This document shows, piece by piece, positions 7,201 to 14,459 of a stretch of 25,954 bases of DNA (position 1 is its first letter; each line of letters begins with the position of its first letter). Where the stretch lies: assembly GCA_049242885.1 (NCBI GenBank), contig JBMLOQ010000142.1, positions 1-25,954 on the forward strand, in the 5' to 3' direction. The notes under the pieces are model-generated. The model did not search any database. It worked only from the letters and a program-made list of their open reading frames with translations, and was not told the DNA's origin. The translations under genes and the position numbers were made by a program. Source of the DNA: CAIVPM01 sp049242885 (GTDB lineage: Bacteria > Bacteroidota > Bacteroidia > Chitinophagales > Chitinophagaceae).

Positions 7201-8254
7201 GGCTCCACACAACTTAATTGGTTCTGCAAGTAGTAGCAGTTACGTTGCTACAAGTTTAGAAAATGGAGCAGATGTAACCACAGGAGGTTTTATTACTGCT
7301 GTTCCCGCTGGAGCAGGAACTCAATTCCCTGTTGGCACTTTAACTTCTTACAATCCTGTAAGCGTTTCAAACACATCTGGTGCCAACGATTCTATTACTG
7401 TTGCTGTAGATGCTGCACCAATTATTACTACCAATGCCAACAGACATTTAAATGTAACTTGGAACTTAACAGAGAAAAATGCTGGAAGTAATAACTATAG
7501 CTTAACATTCTTTTGGAATGCTGGCAACGAAGGAAGCTTGTTTAGTAGATCGGCCTGTGGTATTGTTCGTAGCAATGGAAGCAATAGTATAACCTATGCA
7601 ACTGGTTCGGCTGGGGCTACTTCTGTATTGCCTAATTTTTATTCAAGAACAGCAACCGGTATTACAGCTTTATCGCCTTGGGGTGTTACAAGTGACGCAA
7701 GTATTTTACCTATAGAGCTTCTAAGTTTTAATACTTCACAAGAAGGAAAGTTGGTTAAACTAAATTGGGAGGTAAGTGCAGGCTCAAACCCTTATCATTT
7801 TGAAGTTGAAAAAAGCACTAACAGTGTAGATTTTAAATCAATAGAAGTAATAAAAGCCTCAGCTGCAAATAAATACTCAACAGTAGATGCTTCAAATAAA
7901 GAAGATGGTTATTACTACTATCGCTTAAAAATGATGGATAAAGACGGAAAAGTGACCTTTAGTAATACAAGAAAAATATATATAGGTACAAATAAATTTT
8001 CAATTGAAGAGGTATATCCTCAGCCAATAAAAGCTGGTAGTTTAAATGTAAAACTTAATGCAACAAAAGATGGTGAGATGAAGTATGCTATAACAGATGT
8101 TACTGGTAGAGTAATTGTAAACGCTGTTGCTTTAGTAAAAAAAGGAAACAACAACTTGCCAATAAAAATAAGTAATCTTAAGGCTGGAACTTATTATTTA
8201 AGTTTTTATAATGACCAAATAAAAAGTAATACAATGCCTGTTATTGTGTATTAG
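4283..8254 (+). CDS. secreted double beta-propeller protein with T9SS type A sorting domain
   Basis: 1,323 residues. Residues 1-25 are a signal peptide cleaved after SNA. Residues 30-373 hold seven repeats of 48-51 residues, each opening with a Trp (31, 81, 129, 179, 230, 279, 328) and carrying a VYVAY-like strand, as expected for a seven-bladed propeller. A short linker (about 374-400, CSAPPKPSFTV) leads to a second repeat region (about 415-800) with seven comparable strands (VLWVVKV, CYVSFV, ISFAT, SFITFTD, IYVGFR, LYFVSA, PIIVTS). Residues 827-1139 are a beta-rich, N/T/S-rich segment starting NNWTGALNSTWGLAGNWG. ILPIELLSFN begins near 1139 and leads through a fibronectin-like domain to a C-terminal T9SS type A domain (about 1238-1323). 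It should be exported and attached to, or released from, the cell surface. The ligand is unknown and no catalytic motif was recognised. Confidence 0.85.
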   Translation: MKLKITHLLTGLALFLFVGNTKSNAQVGLNWAVTDSSNFTADSATYSAMAVSKSNGHIYVAYRDAATSNKLTVRRFNGSTWSILGTAGISVGAVSHCAIAVSGNVVYVAYSEATSGNRLRVMRYNGSSWSDDGAGSLRDASLISIVVSPNANVYVSCLDEGYSNGKVSVYERNNTSSTWSNITGTGLSAGLSSSIDMDVDYLGDVYVLYRDANAANKATLKKYDLSATTWSTVGTEGFSTGAVSSCAIKLDKVGAAVISYVDAGISNALKIFKRSGNSWADITGSLGVTGTNAENELFITRDNSAVVGFKAGSGAFTIYKHDAFANTWSNLGNPKGNTTTVSDISIDADLSDKLFVCYTEPTQRFKANVRQLNCSAPPKPSFTVSGSPICGGSKAYLQSSNTSNNVTSLWHRSFDNYETYSGNLADLNDNDADNAAMSAATSPTGVLWVVKVRKTTNDVVVKKFENNVWTNVGSGIAITGSKVDENTTDITFHPDGTCYVSFVSSNGFAQFKKWNGTAWVQENFGWSTLSDTCKHSAISINPYGVISFATSMKQASTGNYRPIVFTKINGVWSNSGFLNYDAGSLDVAVDMNGNSFITFTDELDKSQVVSHTQLHGRVKIFRVSKTNVVNNAAAGIIEFGHYAQIECTFDNTIYVGFRQEKTVFADSRVSSGYRSINGGTFQKINGGLCEYGFGMGINKAGKLYFVSADDYGTGTVLLTSINAGTNFASIVSNYFQNNSISAGSTKYYGLQMVFDQNDAPIIVTSTAVPNTTTFGDFRVYRVDRVGLGEANPLITNTAGTYFTESNTGCGAVDTSSVATITKTSSTNNWTGALNSTWGLAGNWGCNRLPNQDDEISIPSGLSNYPVITSTVPAANRAVSGLFMGNNTSLTINGNTLSLKDSINVGTNSNISTTNSGMFVFDGTAKQFTNNLRVINGDVRINNPSNVVLNGNLNITGVLDFDNGKILTNNFTLRAPHNLIGSASSSSYVATSLENGADVTTGGFITAVPAGAGTQFPVGTLTSYNPVSVSNTSGANDSITVAVDAAPIITTNANRHLNVTWNLTEKNAGSNNYSLTFFWNAGNEGSLFSRSACGIVRSNGSNSITYATGSAGATSVLPNFYSRTATGITALSPWGVTSDASILPIELLSFNTSQEGKLVKLNWEVSAGSNPYHFEVEKSTNSVDFKSIEVIKASAANKYSTVDASNKEDGYYYYRLKMMDKDGKVTFSNTRKIYIGTNKFSIEEVYPQPIKAGSLNVKLNATKDGEMKYAITDVTGRVIVNAVALVKKGNNNLPIKISNLKAGTYYLSFYNDQIKSNTMPVIVY

Positions 8255-8402
8255 AGCTTTTCAAAGTATTTGTTAATTTCAGGGTTCTTTTCAAAGAAAT
8301 GTGCTTCACATTAAATTAGATTTTCCCTTTAAAAAAAAGGAATTCTGAAAAAACAAAAACAAACAAATAGCTCAAAGTGGTTTCTGGTTCTGGGTTTAAA
8401 AG

Positions 8403-8435
8403 CAGTCTGCTAGTAAAATAGTAGGCTGTTTTTTT
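8403..8435 (+). terminator. terminator downstream of the T9SS protein gene
   Basis: CAGTCTGCTA (8403-8412) pairs with TAGTAGGCTG (8419-8428) over 10 bp with two G-U pairs and a 6-nt loop, followed by seven T residues. It lies about 150 nt after the stop codon. The stretch between shows no gene. Confidence 0.8.
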
Positions 8436-8547
8436 ATTTTGTTTTAAGGCTCTTCTGTGTCAGTTATTAAATTAAACCCATCACTTGTTGTCAAAATTTG
8501 GTGGTTAGTATTGTTTACTATAAGTTGCAAATAAACCTAGAAACAAA

Positions 8548-10389
8548 ATGAGACTTTTAAACAAAAAATATTCAAAACTAAAGTTACTCTTCTGCATAAG
8601 TATCTTAAATTTATTTTCAACTTCTACAACTGCACAAAATCAACATTGTATTTGTAATATAGCTGTAAAGGTTGAGAACTATAATGCTTTCCAAGACCAA
8701 TTTAAAACCTTCCAAAAGCAAAAATCAGTTTGTGCTGCCGATTTTTTTCATCAAACTGCTTTGTTGTACTATAATGATAAAAAACTGGATAGTGCCTTAA
8801 CGTTTGCTTTAAAATCTAACGAAATATATGTTTCAAATAAATGTTTAATCCCAATCATTAATTATAAAACTACTTTAAACATTTATGAAAATTTGGCTAA
8901 TTTTAATTTGGCATTGCAATACAATTTAGAGTTACTAGAAAATCATAAAAACAATTTAAAGCCAGAAGATGTGGCAGAAACTTACTTAAGCATTGCCCAA
9001 ATTTTTAATAGATTAAAACAATCTTCTAAAGGTATTGAGTACACTCAAAAAACGATTCCAATTGTAGAAACTCTAAAAGCTGGCGAACAAAAAGCCAGTA
9101 TTTTAAATAAAATTACAGCAAGGTATTTCTTTTATTATCAAGATACAAAAAACCTCGACAACCTTAATAAAGCATGGAGTTTTGTAGAAAAAGCATTACA
9201 AGAATCTAAAAAAGCAAACAGCAGAATAAATATCATAGTTGCTTTTACAAGAATGAATGCAATTTGCGAAGCAAAAGGAAATTATAAAGATGCTTTATCA
9301 TTTATTGACAGTGCCATGTACTATTGTGATAATGAAAAAGACATTAGGCAACTTACCACGTTATATGGTGATAAAGGGCATTTGCTTATGAATACGGGTA
9401 ATTTAAAACTGGCAAGGCAATATGCTGATTCTTGTTTATGGGCAACGCAAAAAGTAAAATATCCTCCAATAATTGCAAATGCTTATAGCCTTATTTATGA
9501 AATTGCTTTGAAAGAAAAAAATTATAAAGATGCTTTGTGGGCTTTAGAGAATGAAAAAAAAATTACAGATAGTTTACTCAATTCTAAAAATGTTGCTGCG
9601 ATTAATGAGCTAGAAAAAAAATACAATCAATCTAAAAACGAACACACTATTCAAAATCTTTCTAATCAAAGAAAAATTTACATTCTTGCCATCGCTATTA
9701 TTATTTGTGTAATTCTTTTTATACTAAGGCATCAACAACAAAAGCATAAACAAAAAGTTTTAGAAACCGAACAAAGACTTAATCGAGCTAGAATAAACCC
9801 ACATTTCTTTTTTAACACATTAACTGCCTTACAAACCTTGGCCAATAAAAATGGCAGCAATATCGAAATGTCTGAAAATCTTGCAAAGTTCTCACATATA
9901 ATGAGAGAAGCACTAGAAAGCACCTATAAAGACTATACTACCATTGAACAAGAAATTGACTTTTTAAACGAGTACTTAGAATTGCAGAGTATAAGATTTC
10001 CGAAAAGATTTAATTATAATCTTATAGTTGATGAAAAAATTGAATTAGATGAAGTTTGCATTCCTTCTATGATTGTTGAACCATTTATTGAAAACTCAAT
10101 TGAACATGGATTAAACGGCATTGACTATAATGGACAAATCGAAATAAAATTTCTACTATTTAACAATGAATTGAAAATTGAAATTAAAGACAATGGAAAT
10201 GGAATAAATCTCACCTCAAAATCAAAACAAAACCATACGCCAAGAGCCAGCCAAATAATAAAAGATAGAATTTATTTACTAAACGTAAAGCTTAAAACCA
10301 ATGCAAGATTTTCTATACAAAATGTACAAAATGGACCAGGTGTTTTGGTAGAAATTTATTTGCCAATTATTTACAAAAACAATATCTAA
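8548..10389 (+). CDS. LytS/YehU-type sensor histidine kinase with periplasmic TPR region
   Basis: 613 residues. The N-terminus has a signal peptide (about 1-29, ending TAQ). Residues about 45-350 are helical and TPR-like (for example AETYLSIAQIFNRLKQSSKGIEYTQ) and would lie in the periplasm. One membrane helix spans about 377-396 (IYILAIAIIICVILFIL), followed by a short coiled coil. The His_kinase domain begins with RINPHFFFNTL, phospho-acceptor H419, in place of the usual NPHFLFN. The ATPase part shows the N box EPFIENSIEHG from E511 and the G box DNGNG at 548. It likely senses an envelope signal and phosphorylates the response regulator encoded one base downstream. The TPR sensor is typical of Bacteroidota. 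The ligand is not evident. Confidence 0.9.
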   Translation: MRLLNKKYSKLKLLFCISILNLFSTSTTAQNQHCICNIAVKVENYNAFQDQFKTFQKQKSVCAADFFHQTALLYYNDKKLDSALTFALKSNEIYVSNKCLIPIINYKTTLNIYENLANFNLALQYNLELLENHKNNLKPEDVAETYLSIAQIFNRLKQSSKGIEYTQKTIPIVETLKAGEQKASILNKITARYFFYYQDTKNLDNLNKAWSFVEKALQESKKANSRINIIVAFTRMNAICEAKGNYKDALSFIDSAMYYCDNEKDIRQLTTLYGDKGHLLMNTGNLKLARQYADSCLWATQKVKYPPIIANAYSLIYEIALKEKNYKDALWALENEKKITDSLLNSKNVAAINELEKKYNQSKNEHTIQNLSNQRKIYILAIAIIICVILFILRHQQQKHKQKVLETEQRLNRARINPHFFFNTLTALQTLANKNGSNIEMSENLAKFSHIMREALESTYKDYTTIEQEIDFLNEYLELQSIRFPKRFNYNLIVDEKIELDEVCIPSMIVEPFIENSIEHGLNGIDYNGQIEIKFLLFNNELKIEIKDNGNGINLTSKSKQNHTPRASQIIKDRIYLLNVKLKTNARFSIQNVQNGPGVLVEIYLPIIYKNNI

Positions 10390-10390
10390 T

Positions 10391-11140
10391 ATGAAAATTC
10401 TAATAATAGATAACGAGGCCCCCATTAGAGAATTGCTTTGCCATATGCTTCAGCATATTGTTGAGCCAACTGACGAAATTATTGAAGCCAATGGCGTATT
10501 ATCAGGCATTGAAAAAATAGAATCAGTAAAGCCCGACGTTGTATTTTTAGATATTGAAATGGACGATGGTACTGGTTTTGATTTATTAAATAAACTTTCG
10601 AGTATTAACTTTCAATTGATAATTACCACAGCACACAATAAATATGCTATAGATGCTTTTAAGGTAAGTGCCATTGATTATTTGCTAAAGCCAATATCGC
10701 AAAGCGATTTAATAAAAAGTATTGAAAAAGCTAAGCTGTATATAAGCCATTCTCATGTTGAGCAGCAGCTACAAATTTTAATGAATCAAATAAATAAAAC
10801 AGATGGTTTTAATAAAAAAATTGTTTTAAAAGATATTGACTCTACTTACTTTATCACAGTTAATGACATTTTGTATTGCGAAGCTGGAGGCACTTATACC
10901 AAGTTCTTTTTCACTAACGGAAATCCTATTTTAGTTTCAAAAAATTTAAAAGAATACGAAACCGTTTTAGAGCCTTTAGGCTTTATAAGAACACACCATA
11001 GCTTTCTAGTAAACCCCAATAAAATAAAAATGATTAGCAAAAAAGATCAAGGTTGCTTAGTGCTAGAAGGGGGCAGTTTGGTACCCATTTCACAAAGAAA
11101 AAAAGACATTGTTTTAAAGAAAATTGAAACACAGATCTAA
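10391..11140 (+). CDS. LytTR-family response regulator
   Basis: 249 residues. The receiver domain (1-about 118) has an acidic start (D7, E9), phospho-acceptor D54 in VVFLDIEM, T80 and K100 in YLLKP, all expected positions. Residues about 143-245 form a LytTR DNA-binding domain (DILYCEAGGTYTKFFF, FIRTHHSFLVNPNKI). It starts one base after the kinase stop codon, so the two genes are translationally coupled in one operon. LytTR proteins usually bind two short direct repeats about 21 bp apart. Target genes are not shown by the sequence, but the adjacent secreted-protein gene is a candidate. Confidence 0.93.
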   Translation: MKILIIDNEAPIRELLCHMLQHIVEPTDEIIEANGVLSGIEKIESVKPDVVFLDIEMDDGTGFDLLNKLSSINFQLIITTAHNKYAIDAFKVSAIDYLLKPISQSDLIKSIEKAKLYISHSHVEQQLQILMNQINKTDGFNKKIVLKDIDSTYFITVNDILYCEAGGTYTKFFFTNGNPILVSKNLKEYETVLEPLGFIRTHHSFLVNPNKIKMISKKDQGCLVLEGGSLVPISQRKKDIVLKKIETQI

Positions 11141-11164
11141 ATTATATGTTTAAAATTCAATTTG

Positions 11165-11268
11165 TTTCATCACTTATTCATCCAATACCATCAGTTGTAT
11201 ATTAGTAAAATTTTCATTGCAATGAATTAAACAAATCAATCATCATATTATAAAATATTTCATCACTT
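11165..11268 (+). repeat. TCATC-type direct repeats upstream of a small secreted-protein gene
   Basis: TTTCATCACTT occurs at 11165-11175 and again at 11258-11268. The first copy begins three near-repeats with 11-bp spacing (TTCATCACTTA, TTCATCCAATA, CCATCAGTTG). The second has a TCATCA partner 20 bp upstream (11240-11245 and 11260-11265). These lie between the LytTR regulator and the next gene. Confidence 0.3.
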
Positions 11269-11282
11269 TTAAATTTTATTTT

Positions 11283-11747
11283 ATGAGAAAAACAATTTTC
11301 GCTTTGTTATTGTTAACAACAGTTTGTAGTGCATTTAAATGCAATAAAGAAGATGCACCTGTTGTATGTTCTTCGGGGCCATTGGTTTTAAAATCTTTAG
11401 AATCAGAATATGGGTGTAGCAATACGCCTATGCAAATGCACATTAACCTAAATAATACGTATAGGTTAATTAATACTCAAGCCGAGTTTAACAGTTTGGT
11501 TACTGGAAGTTGCTTACCCAATATAGATTTTAATCAATACACTTTGCTTATTGGCAAGCAAGCATTAACTGGAGGTTTACAAAATATTACGTACACAGCT
11601 CTCAACGATTGCAATAGCAATACCCAAACGGTAAATGTTCAAATAACAAAAAATTTAGCACTAAATGCTCCTAATGTAACATATCATGTATTGCTTCCAA
11701 AGGTAGCTAGCACTAGTTCGGTGCAAGTAAACACAACTGTTAATTAA
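11283..11747 (+). CDS. small secreted protein, possibly PrcB-like fold
   Basis: 154 residues. The N-terminus MRKTIFALLLLTTVCSAFKCNKED is a signal sequence. A cysteine follows, but Lys precedes it, so it is not a standard lipobox and the protein may be soluble periplasmic or surface-attached. Six cysteines in the mature part could form disulfides. The segment IDFNQYTLLIGKQALTGG, followed by NVQI and YHVLLPK, resembles the C-terminal domain of protease-complex PrcB proteins, but the match is weak and I claim no function. It lies 142 bp downstream of the LytTR regulator on the same strand, with short repeats between. Two hairpins at 11886-11907 and 11928-11958 end its transcription. Confidence 0.72.
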   Translation: MRKTIFALLLLTTVCSAFKCNKEDAPVVCSSGPLVLKSLESEYGCSNTPMQMHINLNNTYRLINTQAEFNSLVTGSCLPNIDFNQYTLLIGKQALTGGLQNITYTALNDCNSNTQTVNVQITKNLALNAPNVTYHVLLPKVASTSSVQVNTTVN

Positions 11748-11885
11748 ACAGGCTTGTTGTATATATTTTTAACTGGGCACTCAAAATTAAAGACTCTTTA
11801 AAAGTATTTTAACATCAATTATGAGCTCAAATTGCAGCAATTAAATGGGTTCTGAATTTTTTCTCTAAAGGGTATAATGAAAAAA

Positions 11886-11912
11886 GGCTATCTTGTCTAA
11901 GATGGCCAATTT
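11886..11912. terminator. bidirectional terminator between convergent transcripts (first hairpin)
   Basis: GGCTATCTT (11886-11894) pairs with AAGATGGCC (11899-11907), 9 bp with one G-U pair and a GTCT tetraloop. The plus strand continues AATTTTT. On the minus strand the stem is followed by six T residues. It probably ends the plus-strand secreted-protein gene and backs up the rplL terminator. Confidence 0.8.
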
Positions 11913-11927
11913 TTAAACCCTTTAAAT

Positions 11928-11958
11928 AAAAAGAGGCACTCAAATGAGGCCTCTTTTT
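11928..11958. terminator. rplL terminator, bidirectional (second hairpin)
   Basis: AAAAAGAGGC (11928-11937) and GCCTCTTTTT (11949-11958) are perfect 10-bp arms around an 11-nt loop, with T runs on both strands. It lies 29 nt past the rplL stop. It shows that the ribosomal-protein operon ends here and does not run into rpoB. Confidence 0.9.
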
Positions 11959-11987
11959 ATATTTCTTTTTAAAAAGAAAGAAGATGC

Positions 11988-12359
11988 TTATTTAATTTCT
12001 ACTTCAGCACCTGCATCTTTTAATTTAGCAGCAATATCTTCAGCTTCTGCTTTGCTTACACCTTCTTTAACTGCTTTTGGTGCACCATCAACTAATTCTT
12101 TAGCTTCTTTTAAACCTAATCCAGTTAAGTCTTTTACAACTTTAACTACACCAAGTTTTGCAGCTCCGCCACTAACTAATACTACATCAAATGCTGTTTT
12201 TTCTTCTACAGCAGCAGCTTCACCACCACCAGCAGCAACTACAACTGCTGCAGCAGCTGGCTCAATACCATAATCTGCTTTTAATACATCTGCTAATTCT
12301 TGAACTTCTTTTACTGTTAAGCCTACTAATTGTTCGGCTAGTGCTTTAATGTCTGCCAT
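11988..12359 (-). CDS. rplL: 50S ribosomal protein L7/L12
   Basis: 123 residues. L7/L12 forms the multimeric stalk of the large subunit and recruits and stimulates the translational GTPases. The N-terminal helices (1-33) mediate dimerisation and L10 binding. An Ala/Gly/Glu-rich hinge spans about 34-53. The C-terminal domain from about 54 holds EKTAFDVVL, KLGVVKVVKDLTGLGLKEAKELVDGAP and the final AGAEVEIK, all characteristic. It is the last gene of the rplKAJL cluster, 177 bp after rplJ. A hairpin between rplJ and rplL and a strong terminator downstream frame it. rpoB, which normally follows, is missing. Confidence 0.97.
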   Translation of the reverse strand: MADIKALAEQLVGLTVKEVQELADVLKADYGIEPAAAAVVVAAGGGEAAAVEEKTAFDVVLVSGGAAKLGVVKVVKDLTGLGLKEAKELVDGAPKAVKEGVSKAEAEDIAAKLKDAGAEVEIK

Positions 12360-12373
12360 TTTTTTACTTTTTT

Positions 12374-12413
12374 AAAACCGCTTTCATTTTTGATTGTTCA
12401 TCAAATCCAGCGG
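12374..12413 (-). promoter_or_regulatory. hairpin in the rplJ-rplL spacer, possible attenuator
   Basis: In the minus-strand RNA CCGCT (12413-12409) pairs with AGCGG (12382-12378). An inner perfect stem TTTGAT/ATCAAA (12405-12400 with 12394-12389) closes a 5-nt loop. The outer stem is followed by TTTT. It ends 14 nt before the rplL ATG. It could be a weak attenuator or an mRNA processing or protection site. Confidence 0.35.
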
Positions 12414-12457
12414 ATGGTTATAAAATATTGCCACATTTAAACCTCAGAGGCGTTGGT

Positions 12458-12530
12458 AATTTGAAAATTTATTAATTTGAAAATGTGAAAACTGCAAAAC
12501 CAATTTGCTTATTTTACCAATTTTCAAATT
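12458..12530. repeat. AATTTGAAAAT short repeats in the rplJ-rplL spacer
   Basis: AATTTGAAAAT occurs at 12458-12468 and 12474-12484 (16-bp period), and its exact reverse complement ATTTTCAAATT at 12520-12530, just after the rplJ stop. The inverted copies could pair in RNA. Confidence 0.45.
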
Positions 12531-12536
12531 TGCTAA

Positions 12537-13052
12537 TTATTCTGCAACAGCAGTTTCAGCTTGCTTTTCGTGGTGGTGCAATAAAGCAGCCAATACACGT
12601 TTTGCTGGGCTTTGCAACAATCCAATAACTTCACCAATAAGCTCATTCTTAGTTTTAATTTGAGTAAGCGTTTTAAGGTTATTGTCACCGGCATAAACAT
12701 CCCCATTAATAAAGGCAGCTTTTAAAACTGGCTTTTCATTATTATTAGCTTTTCTAAAGCTAGAAATAATAACAGCTGGATCTTTAGGGTTTTCGCTAAA
12801 CATTAATGCTGTTACATTGTGTAAACTATCATATACACCAGTAAAGCGTTCAGCATCTAATTGCTCTAATGCTTTTTTAATTAAAGTGTTTTTTGCTACT
12901 TTAACTTCTACATTTTTATCGAAACAAGCTTTACGTAATTGTCCAATTTGAGCTACGCTAAGCGATTCTGTATCTGTGATATAAAAGTTGCTGTACTGAG
13001 AAAACTTTTCTTTAAGAGCAACGATTACTTCGTTTTTTTGTTCTTTAGTCAT
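12537..13052 (-). CDS. rplJ: 50S ribosomal protein L10
   Basis: 171 residues. L10 anchors L7/L12 dimers on the 23S rRNA. It shows the N-terminal MTKEQKNEVIVALKEKFSQYSNFYITD, the conserved KVAKNTLIKKALE, and the C-terminal helix rich in Ala, Leu and His (LQSPAKRVLAALLHHHEKQ) that binds L7/L12. In many bacteria L10 with L7/L12 represses its own operon by binding the leader. The 146-bp spacer upstream is long enough for such a site, but I could not identify a kink-turn in it. That spacer holds a tandem TCATTTG repeat. No Shine-Dalgarno sequence. Confidence 0.96.
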   Translation of the reverse strand: MTKEQKNEVIVALKEKFSQYSNFYITDTESLSVAQIGQLRKACFDKNVEVKVAKNTLIKKALEQLDAERFTGVYDSLHNVTALMFSENPKDPAVIISSFRKANNNEKPVLKAAFINGDVYAGDNNLKTLTQIKTKNELIGEVIGLLQSPAKRVLAALLHHHEKQAETAVAE

Positions 13053-13085
13053 TTTACTAAAATTTAATGGTTGTTTTTTCCAAGG

Positions 13086-13124
13086 TCATTTGTTTTTTCA
13101 AAGTCATTTGTCATTTGTCATTGG
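13086..13124 (+). repeat. TCATTTG heptamer repeats in the rplA-rplJ spacer
   Basis: TCATTTG occurs at 13086-13092, 13104-13110 and 13111-13117, followed by TCATTGG at 13118-13124. The last three are head to tail. On the minus strand this reads as CAAATGA units about 35-65 nt before the rplJ start. Confidence 0.5.
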
Positions 13125-13198
13125 TAAGCAATTAATGTTTTATTATTTACTTAATGACTTCTAGACTCTTTGGCTATGAAAAAAACATCACTTGGCTT

Positions 13199-13891
13199 TT
13201 AGTTTGAAAATCCTTTTGTGTCAATCATAATACCAGGGCTCATGCTACTTGCCATGCTTACTCCTTTGAAATAAGTACCTTTTGCAGCAGCTGGTTTTAT
13301 TTTATTAATTGCACCAATAAGTTCGGCACAATTTTCAGCAATTTTTTCTGGTGTAAAGCTTACTCTACCAATACTTGCATGTACTATACCTGCTTTATCA
13401 ACTTTAAAGGCAATTTTACCACCTTTAACTTCATTTACAGCAGCAGCAACATCATTAGTTACAGTACCAGTTTTAGGATTTGGCATTAAGTTACGAGGGC
13501 CTAATATTTTACCCAATTTACCAATTTTAGGCATTACAGCTGGCGTTGCAACTATTACATCAATATCAACCCAACCGCCTTCAATTTTTGTAATAAACTC
13601 ATCTAAACCAACATAATCAGCACCTGCACCTTTTGCATCTGCTTCTTTATCTGGTGTACATAAAACTAAAACTCTTTTAGTTTTACCAGTACCATGAGGT
13701 AAACTTACTGTACCACGTACTTGTTGGTCAGCTTTTCTTGGATCTACTCCAAGACGAATATGTAAATCTACACTAGCATCAAACTTAGTGCAGTTTATTT
13801 CTTTTACAAGTTTGCTAGCTTCTTTTAAGGTATAAGCTTTATTGGCATCTACCTTAGGATTAGCAACTTTTCTTTTTTTAGTTAAAGACAT
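13199..13891 (-). CDS. rplA: 50S ribosomal protein L1
   Basis: 230 residues, full length. L1 binds the mobile L1 stalk of 23S rRNA, assists E-site tRNA release and often represses the L11-L1 operon. Conserved blocks seen are LHIRLGVDPRKADQQVRGTVSLPHGTGKTKRVLV, MPKIGKLGKILGPRNLMPNPKTGTV read in segments, and the C-terminal GTYFKGVSMASSMSPGIMID. It starts 26 bp after rplK, so the two are co-transcribed. The 5' leader of rplK is a candidate target for L1 autoregulation. Confidence 0.97.
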   Translation of the reverse strand: MSLTKKRKVANPKVDANKAYTLKEASKLVKEINCTKFDASVDLHIRLGVDPRKADQQVRGTVSLPHGTGKTKRVLVLCTPDKEADAKGAGADYVGLDEFITKIEGGWVDIDVIVATPAVMPKIGKLGKILGPRNLMPNPKTGTVTNDVAAAVNEVKGGKIAFKVDKAGIVHASIGRVSFTPEKIAENCAELIGAINKIKPAAAKGTYFKGVSMASSMSPGIMIDTKGFSN

Positions 13892-13917
13892 TTTTTTCTA
13901 ATTTTTAAGGTAATGAA

Positions 13918-14361
13918 TTAATTTTCCCAAGGTGCTTTACCATCAACAGTTAAGCCCATACTACGTGCAGTACCAGCAACCATTTTCATGGCACTTTCTT
14001 TTGTAAAGCAATTCATATCTGGCATTTTATCTAAAGCAATTGCTTCGATTTGTGCCCAATTTACTTTGCCTACTTTAGCACGATTGCTTTCTTTACTACC
14101 TTTTTGAATTTTTGCAGCTTCCATTAATTGTATTGGAGCTGGTGCAGTTTTAATAACAAAGTCGAAAGACTTGTCTGTATATACTGTGATTAAAACAGGT
14201 ACTACTTTACCTATTTTATCTTGAGTTCTAGCATTGAATTGCTTACAGAACTCCATAATGTTTACACCCTTACTACCAAGGGCAGGGCCTATTGGAGGTG
14301 CAGGATTGGCTTGGCCGCCTTTTGCCTGCAACTTCACATAGCCACTAATTTCTTTTGCCAT
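13918..14361 (-). CDS. rplK: 50S ribosomal protein L11
   Basis: 147 residues. L11 forms the GTPase-associated centre with its 23S rRNA target. The N-terminal domain has YVKLQAKGGQANPAPPIGPALGSKGVNIMEFC in segments, including the proline-rich PAPPIGPALG. The C-terminal RNA-binding domain ends GTARSMGLTVDGKAPWEN. It is the first gene of the cluster here: its own promoter is at 14460-14490 and the next gene upstream (glutamine synthetase) diverges. nusG and secE, usually just upstream, are absent. Confidence 0.97.
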   Translation of the reverse strand: MAKEISGYVKLQAKGGQANPAPPIGPALGSKGVNIMEFCKQFNARTQDKIGKVVPVLITVYTDKSFDFVIKTAPAPIQLMEAAKIQKGSKESNRAKVGKVNWAQIEAIALDKMPDMNCFTKESAMKMVAGTARSMGLTVDGKAPWEN

Positions 14362-14408
14362 GTTTTACGATTTAATTGGTGATAGCGAGATTACTTTCTT
14401 AATTGAAA

Positions 14409-14457
14409 ATTCTCTCTCCCAAGCTCCATCTTTTGGAAGAACTTTATTTTTTGGGAC
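14409..14457 (-). promoter_or_regulatory. rplK leader stem, candidate L1 autoregulatory site
   Basis: In the minus-strand leader TCCCAA near the predicted 5' end pairs perfectly with TTGGGA about 30 nt later. An inner CTTCCA/TGGAG stem with one bulge and an AAAGA loop lies between. E. coli L1 represses the L11-L1 mRNA through a leader that mimics its 23S site. I can see a structure in the right place but not the diagnostic L1 contact bases with certainty. Confidence 0.3.
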
Positions 14458-14459
14458 TG

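Noticed and set aside
6871..7212. 113-codon minus-strand frame inside the T9SS protein gene
   Set aside because: It is fully contained in a well-supported gene on the other strand and has no recognisable domain.
11944..12273. 109-codon plus-strand frame rich in Ala, Ser and Thr
   Set aside because: It is the reverse-strand shadow of rplL; the Ala-rich hinge of L7/L12 produces it.
13079..13130. TCATTTG repeats as a CRISPR array
   Set aside because: Units are only 7 bp, two of the junctions have no spacers, and there are no cas genes.
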